Shown here in pieces: positions 51,796 through 64,000 of a stretch of 64,000 bases of DNA (the first letter of the stretch is position 1; every line of letters starts with the position of its first letter). The DNA is from Ulota crispa (Eukaryota; Streptophyta; Bryopsida; Orthotrichales; Orthotrichaceae), in contig OY987247.1 in the NCBI GenBank assembly GCA_963920765.1, forward strand, positions 19,998,471 through 20,062,470, in the 5' to 3' direction. The notes below the pieces were generated by a model. The model was given only the letters and a program-made list of their open reading frames with translations, ran no database searches and was not told the DNA's origin. The translations under genes and the position numbers were made by a program.

Positions 51796-52660
51796 TTTGT
51801 TAAAGTACTTCAAAATACTTATAGAAATAGAATCTCTTAGACTAAATTAGAGTCCTTTAGGAATCTTTTTGTAAATCATCAAAATACTTTAAAATATTTT
51901 TAGTAAAAAAACTATCACAATAGTTTAGGTTTGTTTTTGAAATCTTTCTAAAATCTTTTTGGGCCTCATTAAATTTTTATGAAGTTTTAAAAACTAAAAG
52001 AAGTTTTCAAAAAAATAGAATCTTTTAGAAGTTTGAGTGTACATTGACTGGTTTTATTTTCTTTACTTTTCACAATTTGGTAAGATTTAAAATTAGCAGC
52101 CTTTAAAGTCAAGTAAAAACATGACCATAATAACAAAAAAATCAATAGTTTTTTTGTTGATCTAGACACTTTTGGACACAACTTCACTAATTCAACAAAA
52201 TTTTATATAAAAAGTACAACATTTTGTTGTTTTAAATACCAAAATTTCTTTACAAACAAACATAAAAGATGCTCCTCAATTCTTTGAGGAAATCATATAT
52301 GTCCCTTAAGGATTAAAAGTACCAAAAATATCTTTGTGTTACATGATAACCAAGTGTATAGTTTAATGCAAATTCTTACAAGAAACCAAAGGTGATTTTT
52401 ACATTTCAAATAACACAAGGATATATTTAACATTTCAAAATAGAAGAGCTTTTTTATTATTTTTCCAAAATGATAGGAGTATAATTGATATTCCTACAAA
52501 AAATAAGGAATGTTTTTTATGTTTCACATATTTTTGGCGTAAACTTGATATTTTGAAAGACTTAAAGGGTATTTTTAGTATTTCTCCTTCTACTACTAAT
52601 CAAATGAATTAAAAAAAAACAATCTTATAAAATATTTTTATAAACTTTAAAAGATGGGAA

Positions 52661-53062
52661 TTGATATGTGTACCATACCCTTCCAATTACTATACCACAC
52701 CACGGGGTAAATTTTAGATTTCTACCATTAAAAAGCTGAATTTGAAACTTTTGAATTCAGATTTGGACTTAGAGACCATGGTATTGTCTAGAACTATAAA
52801 AAAAGTTGTAATTCAACAACACCCAATGAAAAAGTTTAGTTAGGGAGAAAATTGTTACTTTTACTTTTGTTTGTAAAAAAAGATAAGCTTTTTCATTGGG
52901 TGTTGTTGAATTGCAACATTTTTTATGGTCCTAGACAATATCATGGTCTCTAAGTCCAAATTTGAATTCAAAATTCTCAAACTCAAATTTTTGATGGTAG
53001 AAATCTAAAATTTACCCCGGGGGTGTGGTACAGTAGTTCAAAGGGTGTGGTTCATATATTAA
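52661..53062 (-). repeat. 402-bp foldback sequence nested in CACTA copy 2
   Basis: Same length and sequence arrangement as in copy 1, inverted. Its presence in both copies shows it was there before the element duplicated. Confidence 0.8.
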
Positions 53063-53660
53063 TGCCCTTAAAAAATATCCAAAACTATTCAAAAGTCTAT
53101 AGAATTTTGATTTTATAATTGCAAGGTTTTAATTTCGTAACTTTTCACGACTTCATGTTATTTGAAGCTATCAAACTATGGAGGCTATTTTAACAAAATA
53201 AGGTTCTTTTTACAAAAAAAACTAGCACTAAATAATAATTATTAATGAATCCAACCTTTGCCTACAACAATCCTTATGAGATTTGTGAATTCCAAAAAGA
53301 ATTTATAAACAAAATCAAAAAGATGGAAGTAAACAATTTATTTAAAGTTTCTAAACACCTTCTCTGATTTTAGCTCATAACTTTTGATAAAAAGATTGAA
53401 ATCCAAAAAAAATTGTTGGAGGTGAAAGTAAAACACATTTACCAACTTTTTGTAGTTCTAAGTTTTTTGAAAAAAAGTCCTTTAATGGGCGGAAATAGCC
53501 TCCAAAGTCTATTGGATTTCTAAAGACATGAACATTTAATGTACAAATAGAATCAAGATACAAATGTGTGCATGTGTAATTGCACATTCTCTAGTGGTTT
53601 TTGAGAATGTGATAAAGTTGTGGAGTGTGAGGATAGAGGTGGAGGATTCAAACCTCACTA

Positions 53661-53753
53661 CCGGCAGCTGCCCGAGAGTTCGAGCAGCTGCCTAGGGACT
53701 CGGGTAGTTGCCCGAGAGTTCAAGCAGTTGCCCAGCGGCTGAGGCAGCTGCCC
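53661..53753 (-). repeat. G+C-rich 20-bp repeats in CACTA copy 2
   Basis: Reverse complement of the copy 1 block, with the same 93-bp length and unit order. Confidence 0.88.
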
Positions 53754-54123
53754 GTCCCCTAAAAAGTTCACATTTTTGTAAAATAAAAACAAATTCTATG
53801 AAAAAAATAATTTTAAATTGAAAAAAAATAGAATTGAACAACATATAATACGTAATAGAAATCAACAACAAATTAACAAAAATTTGTAAATAATCAATAG
53901 AAAATCAACAGAAAAGTATCCAAATCAACTTGACCAAATTCACAGAAAAAATCAACAGTTTTTGGTTGAAATTCTGTTGATTTTGTATTGAATTTTCTAC
54001 TAGTGGTAGGATCCAATGGATTTTGACATCCAAAGACCATTGATGTTTTCTAATAATTTGTTGACAAAAAAGACAATTTGCAAATAGCAAGCATTTGGCT
54101 CTAACAAACTGTGAGGGGCAACT

Positions 54124-54620
54124 TCAATTAACATTGATCCAAAATAAGTGTAGAACACTATTGGGCTTGTGAGGTAGAATTGTGGTTTCCTCTAATAGGC
54201 CAATTGTTGATTTCATTTCCATGGTGGACATTGTAGATGTAGATGGGACATCATCCTCAAAGGGAGGATGTCCTCTAGCATTGTTGATTAGGAGTTCTAG
54301 GTCTCGGCTTGTCACTACATCTGTCGTTGGATTTGGCAATAAAGATTGTTTGTGACTTAAAGATGCCCGCTTCAATGGCAATGGCAAACACATAGGACTG
54401 CTGCTCGATCTATTCAAAAGACTATCCACAATATTAATGTCAATATCCCCTTTGGAATAGTCTATGGCAAAAGACGCAGGAGAATGCAACATGTATGGCT
54501 TAGACATGGAAGCCGTCTTAGAGCTCCCATTGTTTGATTGGACCTATTGGAAGGCAACTTCTCCAATTTGGAGAGGAGGCTTTTTCTGAGCTTTTGCCTT
54601 TTGAGGATTTGAACACAGCA
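54124..54620 (-). other. Ser/Pro-rich coding-like tract next to CACTA copy 2
   Basis: An open minus-strand stretch of 127 codons (54507-54124), extended upstream past one stop, is rich in Ser, Pro and Leu and includes DLELLINNARGHPPFEDDVP. No domain is recognised. It lies 118 bp outside the right end of copy 2, so it is not part of that element as defined by its ends and target duplication. Confidence 0.35.
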
Positions 54621-55689
54621 AACATCTTTGACCTACAATAAATAAAGATTATAGAAACCCACAAGCATTTTCCTTCCATCAATACATGAATTAATTGACA
54701 AACAACCATGCATCCAAAATTACTAGAAAGACACAATTCTCAAAACAAAGACACTTCATATGATAAGAACTTTATAAATTTATTTACATAAAAATGTGAT
54801 GTACATAAAAAAATTACAAAATGCCTTGGTTCCCTAATTGCGCAACTACAAAGAACTCTACTTTGTATATCGTTGTTGCTCTATGAACATGCTTGTCGCC
54901 AAAATTAGGAAATGGGTACCCATGACTTTGGCGGACTTCGTCACTCCCTCTACAATTTGCTTGAGGTGATAGTCGTCACAATCAAGCAGATTTTTGTTAA
55001 TGCGGTTGTTGTCAAGATATTCGTGTTGTGCTCCTTTTGGACTGTCAGAATGGAGGCACTAGAGCCAAAGCAAGAGTTCCCCCATGAGAACGTCATCCCT
55101 ATGCTTATTACAAGTCCACATCTCTAGGAACAAAGCATTCTCCATTTCATTGTAGACACTCTTTCTAGGAGAGTTGTCAATGAGAAGAGTGTCATGCACA
55201 AAAAACAAGCCCCTACTATGCATGTCAAGGAGACTATGTTCAAGGACTTTAATGCAAAGAGCTTACGCCTTGTTTAGAAAGAACTTTCTAGAAGCAAGCT
55301 CTGTTTTTGTGCACTGCTCCACACCCAAGATATTAAAGGGGGCTCAACAGCCACTGAATAGGTGTCTTGCAATGGATTTTGTGTCCCTCCCATCTTAGAA
55401 GTTTAGGCATGCATTTCTTGGATATCTGGATCATAGTCTAGAAGGGGCTTTCATACCTTTGCTTGCTGCCAAGCATACTCTTTCTTTGTTTCCACCTCCA
55501 CCTTTGATTTGTAAAGTATGCATCTAAGATATAGGGTCTACCACATAAAAAGAACTCACAAGTAGCATGACTACATGTGGCATGATTTAAGAGTCCTACA
55601 AGAAATTGTACCATTAGAATGTATTATCCCACTAGATCAATCACTTGTCATTTGACATAACACTTCAGTAGACATCACCACAAAATAGA

Positions 55690-57167
55690 CAAACATCTTG
55701 TACGATAGAATGATGCCTACATAAATATGAGAAGGACAACAAAGTTTGTGAGTCTCACCAATTCTCCAATTATAGTCTTCTTAATGGCCATCATCTATGC
55801 TTCTTTGGATCCCTTTGCCTTAAAAATGGCCTGCATATGCGTGGACTTCTCCTTAGATTGTTTTGCATTCCCCCTTGCTTATAATTTTGTCCACATAGTG
55901 TGATCAACCTCTATGGGCTTTGGGCAATTTGTATCAATCAACTTCATCAAATTATAATGGACATTGATGAGGGTCTTTGTCACATAATGTAGGAACCATT
56001 GTGGACTGATCTTTATTTGGTTACCTCCAACCTCCCAATCTATAATAAAAAAACCACAATACCAAAAAAGTTTCAAATGATAAGACTTTAAAAATAAATT
56101 AATTTGAATGTAATATATAGATGTTTAAACAAACATTAGACTCACATCCAAACATCATTGCAGACATGCATATAGAATGCATAATGATCCTAGGACAAAT
56201 GTATCCTTAAATAATATGATATTTGATAGGACATTAATCACAACAAAAGAAATTTGAATTCAATAGCTTCTCAAACAAAGAGGCCCAAATGATATTACCT
56301 AAATAGAGTATGCTAAAGAAGCACTTCTCTTCTTCTAGTGGTTGATTGGCCTAACCATCTAAGGGATTCAATCCCTTGGCAAAAGCCTTTACATCTTCTA
56401 TCAAATAGCTTATTATCTTTCCATGGAGATGATTGCATTTATCCACCTTTACATAGTGCTTGCACTTGTTCTCCTTCTTCACGACAAGTTTCCGATGTGG
56501 AGGTGAAGTGGGCTCCTTCTCTATAATCATTGTGTCACCCTCTTCCTCTTCTACCTCATTGTCAATAGATTGAGAGGCGCTTCTGCAAAAGCTCAAATAT
56601 AAAAATTACGTGAGGATCAACATCTACATGGACATTAGACTAAAACACAAGTATGCAAAATATGACATGTTCTATTAGACACAATTTCTATAAAAACATT
56701 GTAGATGTTGAGTCCAATGTCCAAAACCTATTCAATCCACAAGCCCACATTTTCTAGGAATTCTAAAATGGGCATCTCTATGCTCTAAATTGTACTACAA
56801 AATGTTCAAGAAGTATTGAACTTAATTTTTAGAGTACAATAGAAGAGAGGGCTTCCATGTAGTTGATCACCTACGGTCTATTGCAATAGAATAGTCCTCA
56901 CTCATGGACAACTTCTAGTAGGCTTTCTTTTGTGGAACTCTTGTACAACACTTTTTTGGTTGTGGAATATTTGCCTTATCTTTGCTTCTATCATTTGTAC
57001 AACTCTGCACATGCCACAAATTGTTCTTCTACTTTAATTGTTGTCCATTAGGTGGGCAAATTCATCCATGAACCTCCTTGATAGAGTCATTGTTGTTGTT
57101 ATTGGGTTGATGTTGAGGCTCCATTGCACGCTTCAAAAGCAACTTTTTTTAACTTTTGGCAGCCATC
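55690..57167 (-). pseudogene. Broken multi-exon gene, possibly a Transposase_24-like relic
   Basis: Coding-like blocks on the minus strand: from ATG 57167, MAAKS with stops, MEPQHQPNNNNNDSIKEVHG and QKKAY...MSEDYSIAIDR to about 56870. Next is 56596-56351, acidic and then basic (DNEVEEEEGDTMIIEKEP, KKENKCKHYVKVDKCNHLHG). Last is 56045-55720, ISPQWFLHYVTKTLINVHYN, then CPKPIEVDHTMWTKL and KQSKEKSTHMQAIFKAKGSK. The pattern W-x2-L followed by a basic S-x-K-rich helix and GS resembles the C-terminal part of plant Transposase_24 (Ptta/En-Spm) proteins, but only loosely. Stops interrupt it, so it is not functional. Confidence 0.35.
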
Positions 57168-57377
57168 GGTGTTAAAGGCCAATAGAAAAGATTGTCACCT
57201 CCAACTTATACAAGAAAGGAAGACAAGCACATAACAATATTTAGCCAACAATAAGGGCCAATTCAACTGCACTACAATTAGAATTCATGGCTAAAAACAA
57301 CTCAAAACTTACAACTCCAACACATTGAAAAGTGACATGGACTATGAACATAACTATGAAGTGAAAAATGAAGTGTT

Positions 57378-57619
57378 TCAAAATGACACACTACAAATTC
57401 TTAGACATTACAGTCAATATATAGATGCCTATAAGAACCTTAAGATGCCACAAATTAGGCACTATGTAGATCTTTCCTACAAGCAAGACATACAAAAAAA
57501 AAATACAATGTGCGTTCTACAACATCACAATCAACACATGGATGTTTGTGTGAACATGAAGTTGCTACAAATGAAGCGCCTATGTACATCTCACCTCCAA
57601 GCACAACACCCAAAAAAAT
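57378..57619 (+). repeat. About 120-bp diverged tandem duplication
   Basis: Unit 1 (57378-57499) and unit 2 (57500-57619) share order and spacing: ACATTACAGTCAATATATAGATG against ACATCACAATCAACACATGGATG, then CTACAAG near the ends, and a closing A-rich run. The frame stays open across both (98 codons) but shows no domain. Confidence 0.6.
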
Positions 57620-57746
57620 GACAATATGTCCAATTTTATACTCGTCTACAACAACACTTGCTCTTATTAGAACAAACTATACTTCAAATCAACTGAACTC
57701 CATCATATTTGTGGGTGAAATTGTTGCTTATGCTCACGGAATTTGA

Positions 57747-60700
57747 GGAATTTGAAGGAACTAGAGATGGAATTCAACACCAACACAAAACTTGGCTAAC
57801 TTCTTCTAGTCCAAGGAATTGACCTGTTGAAACCTTGATGTTCACATTGGCATCCTCACGTGCATAACAAGTTCTCCTTTGAAACAAGAAGGTCTAAGAC
57901 AGCAAAAGAATAGTTGCCTTTGCACATCAAAAGAAGAATTGACAAAGGCCTAACAATAGGTGATTAGAATCAATTTGGATCCTCCTTTGCAATACCTTAG
58001 TCACATAAGGAAGGTAGAATTCATCAACAATGAAATTTGAACCAAAGCTAATCAAATTACGCAAGGCAAACTATTATAAAGTAAATAATCTTAAGAAGAA
58101 ACTTTTCTTGAAAATAAGAATTACTCTCTCAAATTAAATCAAATAGGTATGAAATTTTTAAAGTACAGGAGAAAAAAAAAAAGGAGAAGAAACTAAGCTA
58201 ATGGTTGCTCCTACTTGACGTTGCAATGCAACCAAGCTCCCCCCTACTGTTGACATTGTGCTCCCCTCTATTGTTGGCAAAGTGCTCCTTTTTCTTTGTA
58301 GCACCTTGCTCTATCTCCTCCCTAGTAAAACATTCTTAGACCTCCTTGGCACCATGCTCACTCCAATGGTTGTTGACATCAAGGTGAAACCTCTCCTCCC
58401 CTATTATAGCTCCCTCTATTTGTTGGCTAGGAGCTTCCTTTGTTGAATGCTCTTGTTGCGACAATTGGCCCTACAAGCATGCCACTTGTGGGCAAAACCA
58501 CCTCCCCAATCTACACTCTCCACACACAAATTGCTAATGCTTGTGGTAGACTAAACCAAAATTCTAAATTTCAAACCTTGGAAAACCACAAGCATAGTGA
58601 CAATTTTAAAGATGAGACTCCAACTTGTTAGCAAAGGTCTCTTTAGAAACACCAAAGAAAGCCAAAATTTGCCATGAATGAATGAAGGTAGACAAAGGCA
58701 AATGGAATTGTCTATTGCCGCTACCACATAATGCAATAAATGAGTCAATAAATCCTAGTTGATGTCTATGGTATTCTATGATTGAGAATTGCAAATTTAA
58801 TTCTAAATTACCACAAGGATGGGATGAGAGATCATAGCAATGGGAGGAGGGCCATAAGTGTGGCCATGGCAATGGAACAATGGCCATAACCTACTTGACC
58901 TCAACATTGTTGAAGGCAATTGAAGGAGTGTCGCCAAGGCCGACCATGATGAAGGACGCAAGACTGCAGGTTGAGAATTGCTGTTGCCACTTGCTTAGTG
59001 GAGATTGGAGGAAGTTTCTGAGGAAGGTTTGCAAGAAGGAATCCCTCCTCCTCCACAAGCACTGTTGCTAGGAAGGTGGGCTTTGTGGAGCCCTCCTACA
59101 ACCATTATCCAACATCAGAACCTAAATTGAAAGTGCCCTAGTTCAATGAAGTGCTCAAAGAAACTAAAAGAACGTGTGGCATAAGAGACATTTCTTAACT
59201 TATTTGATTTTTCATCTTCATGTATTGAAATTGCAATCTAGTTTACAAACTATTTGTTATTTCTTAGGCAATTGCTACAATAGAGGCAGCTATTTACTCT
59301 TATATGAGCTTCCACTTTGTCCATCCTTCAAGTGAGTGAAGCAATATCAATGCCATCCATAAACTACTCAAAAGTACTAAGACCTACATGATTAACCTAA
59401 AAATCCTCCATTCCCTAGTGTGTTACACCTTCTAACCTATGCAAATACATATTCAAACTTGACAATGCTGTAAGAATTTGCATGTTGCTCAAAATCTAAT
59501 GATCTCACTCAATTAAGAATTAGAAGAGTTGGTTTGGTTAGAAAAAGGCAAGAAGTTGACAAAGGATTATTTGAAGTTCCATCATTTTTTGGATATCCCA
59601 TGTGGTACATCAATTGTTGTAGTTTCAAACAAAGGCAATTCTTTTTTTCTTGACATTGAAATGTTTTCCAAAACAAAGAAGTGACATTTAAACATCTAGC
59701 TAGACATTAATCTTGTCTAAGTTGATCCTATCAGTAAGACACCTTTTGCAAATTTGCAACTACTAACAAAAAGGAGATCATCAAATTGTTTAGTGTGTTT
59801 GGATAGTCCACTCTAGCTAAGAAGACATGACATGTTTGTGACAATGATAGTCTCTTTGATGTTGAAGAGATATACATTTATGAATCTCTCTAGATTTCTT
59901 GATAATAGAAAAAAGGCTATTTTCAAATGGCTAAGTAATTTTCTTAATTAGAGAGCCTACAAAAGTGAAGGTAGACACTAATTTATTAAGAGATGAAATA
60001 ATTGTTTAGGCCACTCTATAAAGTATTTTCTTTTGTCACTAAAACTAAAGTAGCAATAGTACATTCTTTGTTTTTTTTTCCTTTGTTGGCAACATGAAGT
60101 TTAGAGTTCCATTTCATTTTATTCATTTAGGACTTTGGAAGATGTAAGGCTCATAGTATCATCATTCATTCTTAATATACGGATAGCTTTCATCTCTATG
60201 TCTTGGAGATATAGGACCATACATAGGGCTAGAATTCTTAATGAATTTACAAACGCAAGTCATTAACTTCTAGTGAATTTAAAGCCTTCTAGGATATTTA
60301 ACATTTCACTATCATACTTTTGATTCTTCATTGTTAGGAAAAAGAACAACACATTCTCTTCCCTAATTTTCACTTTCTTGTATAAGATGTGAACAATTGG
60401 AACTCATATTTTAAATTATGTAATAAATGCCATGCCAAATTAAAACTTATTCAATTCCCAATTCTAATGGAATCTTTCTATGAGATTGTTAAAATTAATA
60501 GAAATATTTGTAAAAAATCTCAATTCTACAGAAAAGTGGAGGCCACCTTTAGTCCCTTTTTTAGAGTTCAACTACATCAAACAAAATTGAAATCATTTTT
60601 TTTCTTGGGGAGGAAGGGGGTGAGTGAACCTCATGTCCTTCTCTATAATTCTCTTGAAAATCAAATCTAGAGAAAGACAATGGAATTTTCTCCCCTATTT

Positions 60701-61302
60701 TCTAAGATATGGAAAGTTGAAGTTCATCTTCATTCTACATTTTGTGAGGCCTACTGATGTTAGAAACAAAGATAGTTTTTTGAGGTGTGCTACAAAAGTA
60801 TTTCTTAAACAATTGAAATGACATTGTAATTTGTATCTTTTTAGTAGCAAAAAAGACCTCTTCTTCTTTCCAATTTTTTTTGGCTCTATGTATATAGATG
60901 TAGTCTTTCAAACAAGTTAAACTTATAGTTCACTTGTCATTATTGGTAGATCTAACTGGGGTTCCCACTAGCTTTTGATTTGTTTTTTTTTGGGCTTTTA
61001 GTGTATCTAAATAGCTCCAAGCCATATTTTCTTTTTCTTTGCAATATCAAAAATTAACTCATCATCTTTTTTCTTTTTGTTGGAAGTAGGTTATTTACTT
61101 TGAAGAAATACAACTCCCAATTCACTTTTTCTTTTGGCATAAAGATAAGTGGAGGAACTACTTATGCCATTTTCTCTTTGGCTTCTTTTAATTTCAATGA
61201 ACTACAACTCAATTTTTTTTGGCAAGGTATATATAGTGTAGATCATTTGCTTTGAATTGAAGTCTATTTTTTGAAGTAAAGAAGTGTAAGAACTACACCT
61301 CA
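57747..61302. other. AT-rich tract, no gene
   Basis: Slightly less AT-rich around 58200-59070 with degenerate CTCCTTGGCAC-type words. No domain seen on either strand. Ends at a T17 run (61303-61319). Confidence 0.45.
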
Positions 61303-61319
61303 TTTTTTTTTTTTTTTTT
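61303..61319 (-). repeat. T17 run (A17 on the minus strand)
   Basis: A pure homopolymer that could be the tail of a minus-strand retroposed sequence. No target duplication or body was identified. Confidence 0.35.
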
Positions 61320-61511
61320 CATATGGCCATCCTCTAGGTGGGTAGATTCTAAAAGATGATGCTTAATTGGCTTTGTGTACCTAAGTCTTTCCTATAATGG
61401 ACAAGACTTTGGAATTGTTAAAGTTATTGTATTCATTAGTCATTGATCCAAGTATTGCATTCTAATTGACACCTCATAGTCCAAACCAACTCAATGGATT
61501 CACAACCTGCT

Positions 61512-62418
61512 TACAACATTACTTCAATCACCAACTACCTAACATTGCATATGCCAAACACACATAGCTTTAGTCCCCATTTCCAACTTATTCTACCAAG
61601 TCCCAATCACCAAGACTACTAGTATACATTTCCTTTGTAAAACTGGATATACTACTTAATAACATGGGTCAAAATTTCTACCTTAATATGCAAGGATCTA
61701 TGGTAGCACTACTCACCATTGTCCTAACTATCCTTGAGTGTCACCACACTCTATGCTAATCTATTTTGTATTTGCTATTTTTCAACCAAGACTAACTAGC
61801 TCTCACAATTCCAGACTCATTTAAGGAGGCCTATGAAGGAACAAGACTCCACTCAAACAATGCCACAGGACACCTACACTAATGTCCTATGGTACCTTGG
61901 AGTGGTGGTGAAGTCATCACCACCAACTTTGAATCACCAAAAGTCACCAAGGCTCTACAAAGGAATGAGGAGGGAGACCAACCCCTCCTATAGTACTCTT
62001 TATGGTCTTTGACACCTCCTCCACTTCAATGGTGAAGCAATATCCCAAACACCCTTGGATTTTGAAAAACCACTTGTTTCCAATACAAGACTCCAAGTTC
62101 TGCCACCATTTAAACTTCCAAACTTCCAAATGGTAGAACTTTGCGCTCAAGGCTCCAAATCTCATATGCAAGATCCTTCCAGATACCTATACAACTACTA
62201 CATGATGATGGGCAGCTCACTTGTCCCATTCGGACAAGTTCTCACAAAGTTATGGCTCTCTAAAGATTTAGGTTCATTGAGGGAGGCATCACGCCTTCAC
62301 CATGGCTCATCATTTGGCCATAACTTTTGATTCATGTCTTAGAATCTCATAACTCTTGTCATTCTAGATTCTTTGTATTCTTAGCTTCTCAATAATATGC
62401 TACATGCCATACTTCCTT
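61512..62418 (+). repeat. Dispersed repeat, long copy
   Basis: Direct-orientation partner of 26131-26485. The 5' part (61512 to about 61726) and the 3' part (about 62280-62418) match it; the middle of about 550 bp (61727-62279) is absent from the other copy. The minus-strand open stretch 61944-62171 lies in this middle and has no domain. Probably a fragment of a retroelement. Confidence 0.8.
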
Positions 62419-64000
62419 TCAGATGTTAGGCATAGCACACATTGTTTTGGCTAAAGCATGCCTTATGAAATTTAGGGTAGCCTAATATAGAAGGAAAAAC
62501 AATGGCTCTTTCACATCAATAGTACATTCCTACCAAATTGAGGTAAAGAAAAAAGGTCTAAAATAGTTGTACACAATTTTCCTACATATAAGTAGTGGCA
62601 AGGGAGATCTTATCCTCATTCCAATTATTTGGGGATATTGCAACAATTGAAATAAAACACCTCTTCATTGTATAGCAATTTTTTTTGAGTATGACACTTT
62701 TAGACTTGTTAATGAATTTGAAATTTGTATTAGGATATTTTGAAACATCACTCATGCTTTTTCTATATTTTTTTTGGCTTTGTGGAGATTAAAAAAACAA
62801 ACAATCTTCTTCAAATTCTTTAATGCCAAAGGAACATGGGTGTCCCTTTCATTTTGGTTTTTTGGTTTTCAAGTATAATTTTCAAAACTCAATTTGTAAG
62901 ATTTTTTTTTCCTACTTCAATAAAATTCATCTTCTTTGTTTTGATGTTCTCTTGAATTGGATGTGAAGAATTTTGAAGATTTAGAATTTTCCCAAAATTA
63001 TTGAAAATTACACCTCATCTTCCTTCCAATTGCTACAAAATCCGCATAATTTTCAAACAAAGACATGTAGATGTCAGACAAAAGCTCCTTCACAAATGTT
63101 TGATATTCTTCCACATATAAATGTGTCTTAGTGGACATGTTGCAAGAAATACTTCATGCCTTCACAAATTGAAAGTTGAACATTGACATTCTCCTTCTCT
63201 AGAGGATTTAATGTGCTATAGCCATATCTCTACAAGTAGAACTCATTAATTCTTCATTTTCTCTAAATGTTTTGGCTAATGAAATGCTCTTTTTCTTGTT
63301 CATGACTAATATTTTTTGTGTATGACCTTCAAGCATTTTGAGCTCAAAATTTTATCTTATTTCCAAAAAGATTTGTATAGAAGTTGGACTCTATATCTTA
63401 TTACTTTCTTTTTTTTGTTGTAAGCTACTTAAAGAAGTAGAGATCATATTGAATTGTTGCCTACATTTTTGGCAAAGGAGAGCTAATACTCATGCCAATG
63501 TGTTCTCCTTTGTAGAGATGTCTTATCTAAACACATACTTCATCTATTTAGATTTATAGTTAGAAGAGAGTGTTTTTTTGGAGTCAAGTGAATGTGCACC
63601 TTGACTTTCAATTTTTTTCTCCACCAAACAAGACATTCGAAGCATGTAAGATAGTGATAGTGATCATGAATAGGCACCTTGGATGAAGTGGAAGTGCAAA
63701 TTTCCTTGAGCCCCTACATAGAGCACTTGCATGGTTTACTTTGAAGTCCCCGAAAGTGTCATTACAAAGAATGTTAGAGAATTTTATTGTCATTGATGTT
63801 TTCTTAAGCATCTACCACAAACTATAACAAGTGTTTACAACATCTAGATGTCTAGGAACCCATCAAAGTGCTAGTAATTCTTGTCATTAGTAATGTCTTA
63901 GGAATCATCATTTGGTAGACTACTATAAAGAGACTATGTCAACGTCTAAGGCAACATCCTTTTGTATAGGTCATATATTTAGCTTCGGATGCATTTGTTG
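62419..64000. other. AT-rich tract, no gene
   Basis: No coding motif, RNA gene or transposon terminus recognised to the end of the window. Confidence 0.5.

Larger units (their letters stand above)
51051..54005 (-). mobile_element. CACTA-type non-autonomous transposon, copy 2 (2955 bp), inverted
   Basis: This copy is in reverse orientation to copy 1 and almost identical outside its 10-bp-unit array. It starts CACTAGTAGAATACTCC and ends GAATTTTCTACTAGTG. The flanking trinucleotide GTA is present on both sides (51048-51050 and 54006-54008), a perfect 3-bp target duplication, as CACTA elements make. The open stretch 53375-53587 encodes the same 70 residues as its counterpart at 42186-42398, and the repeat-encoded 112-residue stretch differs at one position. 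The two copies therefore diverged recently. The 336-bp length difference lies in the array. Confidence 0.92.

Noticed and set aside
41768..54005. One composite transposon bounded by the outermost ends
   Set aside because: Each copy has its own flanking trinucleotide pair (ATC/ATG and GTA/GTA), and the outer flanks ATC and GTA do not match, so separate insertions are simpler.

Overview
This window looks like nuclear DNA from a land plant with a large, repeat-rich genome. Most of it is AT-rich non-coding sequence with decayed mobile-element genes, a decayed piece of nuclear 26S rDNA and plant-type transposons with CACTA ends. Several coding relics are interrupted mainly by TAG or TGA codons, as expected when methylated CG and CHG sites decay. 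A gymnosperm is my first guess. A fern or other non-flowering plant is not excluded, and the sequence alone does not prove the species.

Layout. 1-3.3 kb: a broken minus-strand gene for a coiled-coil protein, with a TATA box upstream. 3.3-7.5 kb: AT-rich DNA with one 117-bp tandem duplication. 7.5-10.3 kb: a G+C-richer island holding the only intact gene I can recognise, a small secreted KP4-type cysteine-rich protein on the minus strand (8980-9372) with a well-placed TATA box. 10.6-12.1 kb: a hAT transposase relic split by a 277-bp foreign segment. 14.6-16.6 kb: a 26S rRNA 3' fragment with an internal deletion, followed by G+C-rich sequence with degenerate repeats that may be rDNA spacer. 17-34 kb: almost gene-free, with several degenerate minisatellites.

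34.7-39.6 kb: plus-strand broken host-like or transposon-carried genes, namely a coiled-coil protein with a RING-H2-like finger that lacks one ligand, then a B3-type DNA-binding domain relic. 41.8-54.0 kb: two nearly identical non-autonomous CACTA-type elements (3291 and 2955 bp) in opposite orientation, 5992 bp apart. Each contains a G+C-rich 20-bp repeat block, a 402-bp foldback sequence and a 10-bp-unit array. Between them lies a decayed D/D/E transposase-like gene (minus strand, about 45.19-48.14 kb). 54.1-57.2 kb: more minus-strand coding-like blocks, possibly another transposase relic. 57.3-64 kb: AT-rich DNA with a second, longer copy of a dispersed repeat first seen at 26.1 kb.

No genes here work together in a pathway. 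The biologically interesting items are the KP4-type gene island, the inverted CACTA pair with its nested parts, and the rDNA and foreign-DNA insertions.
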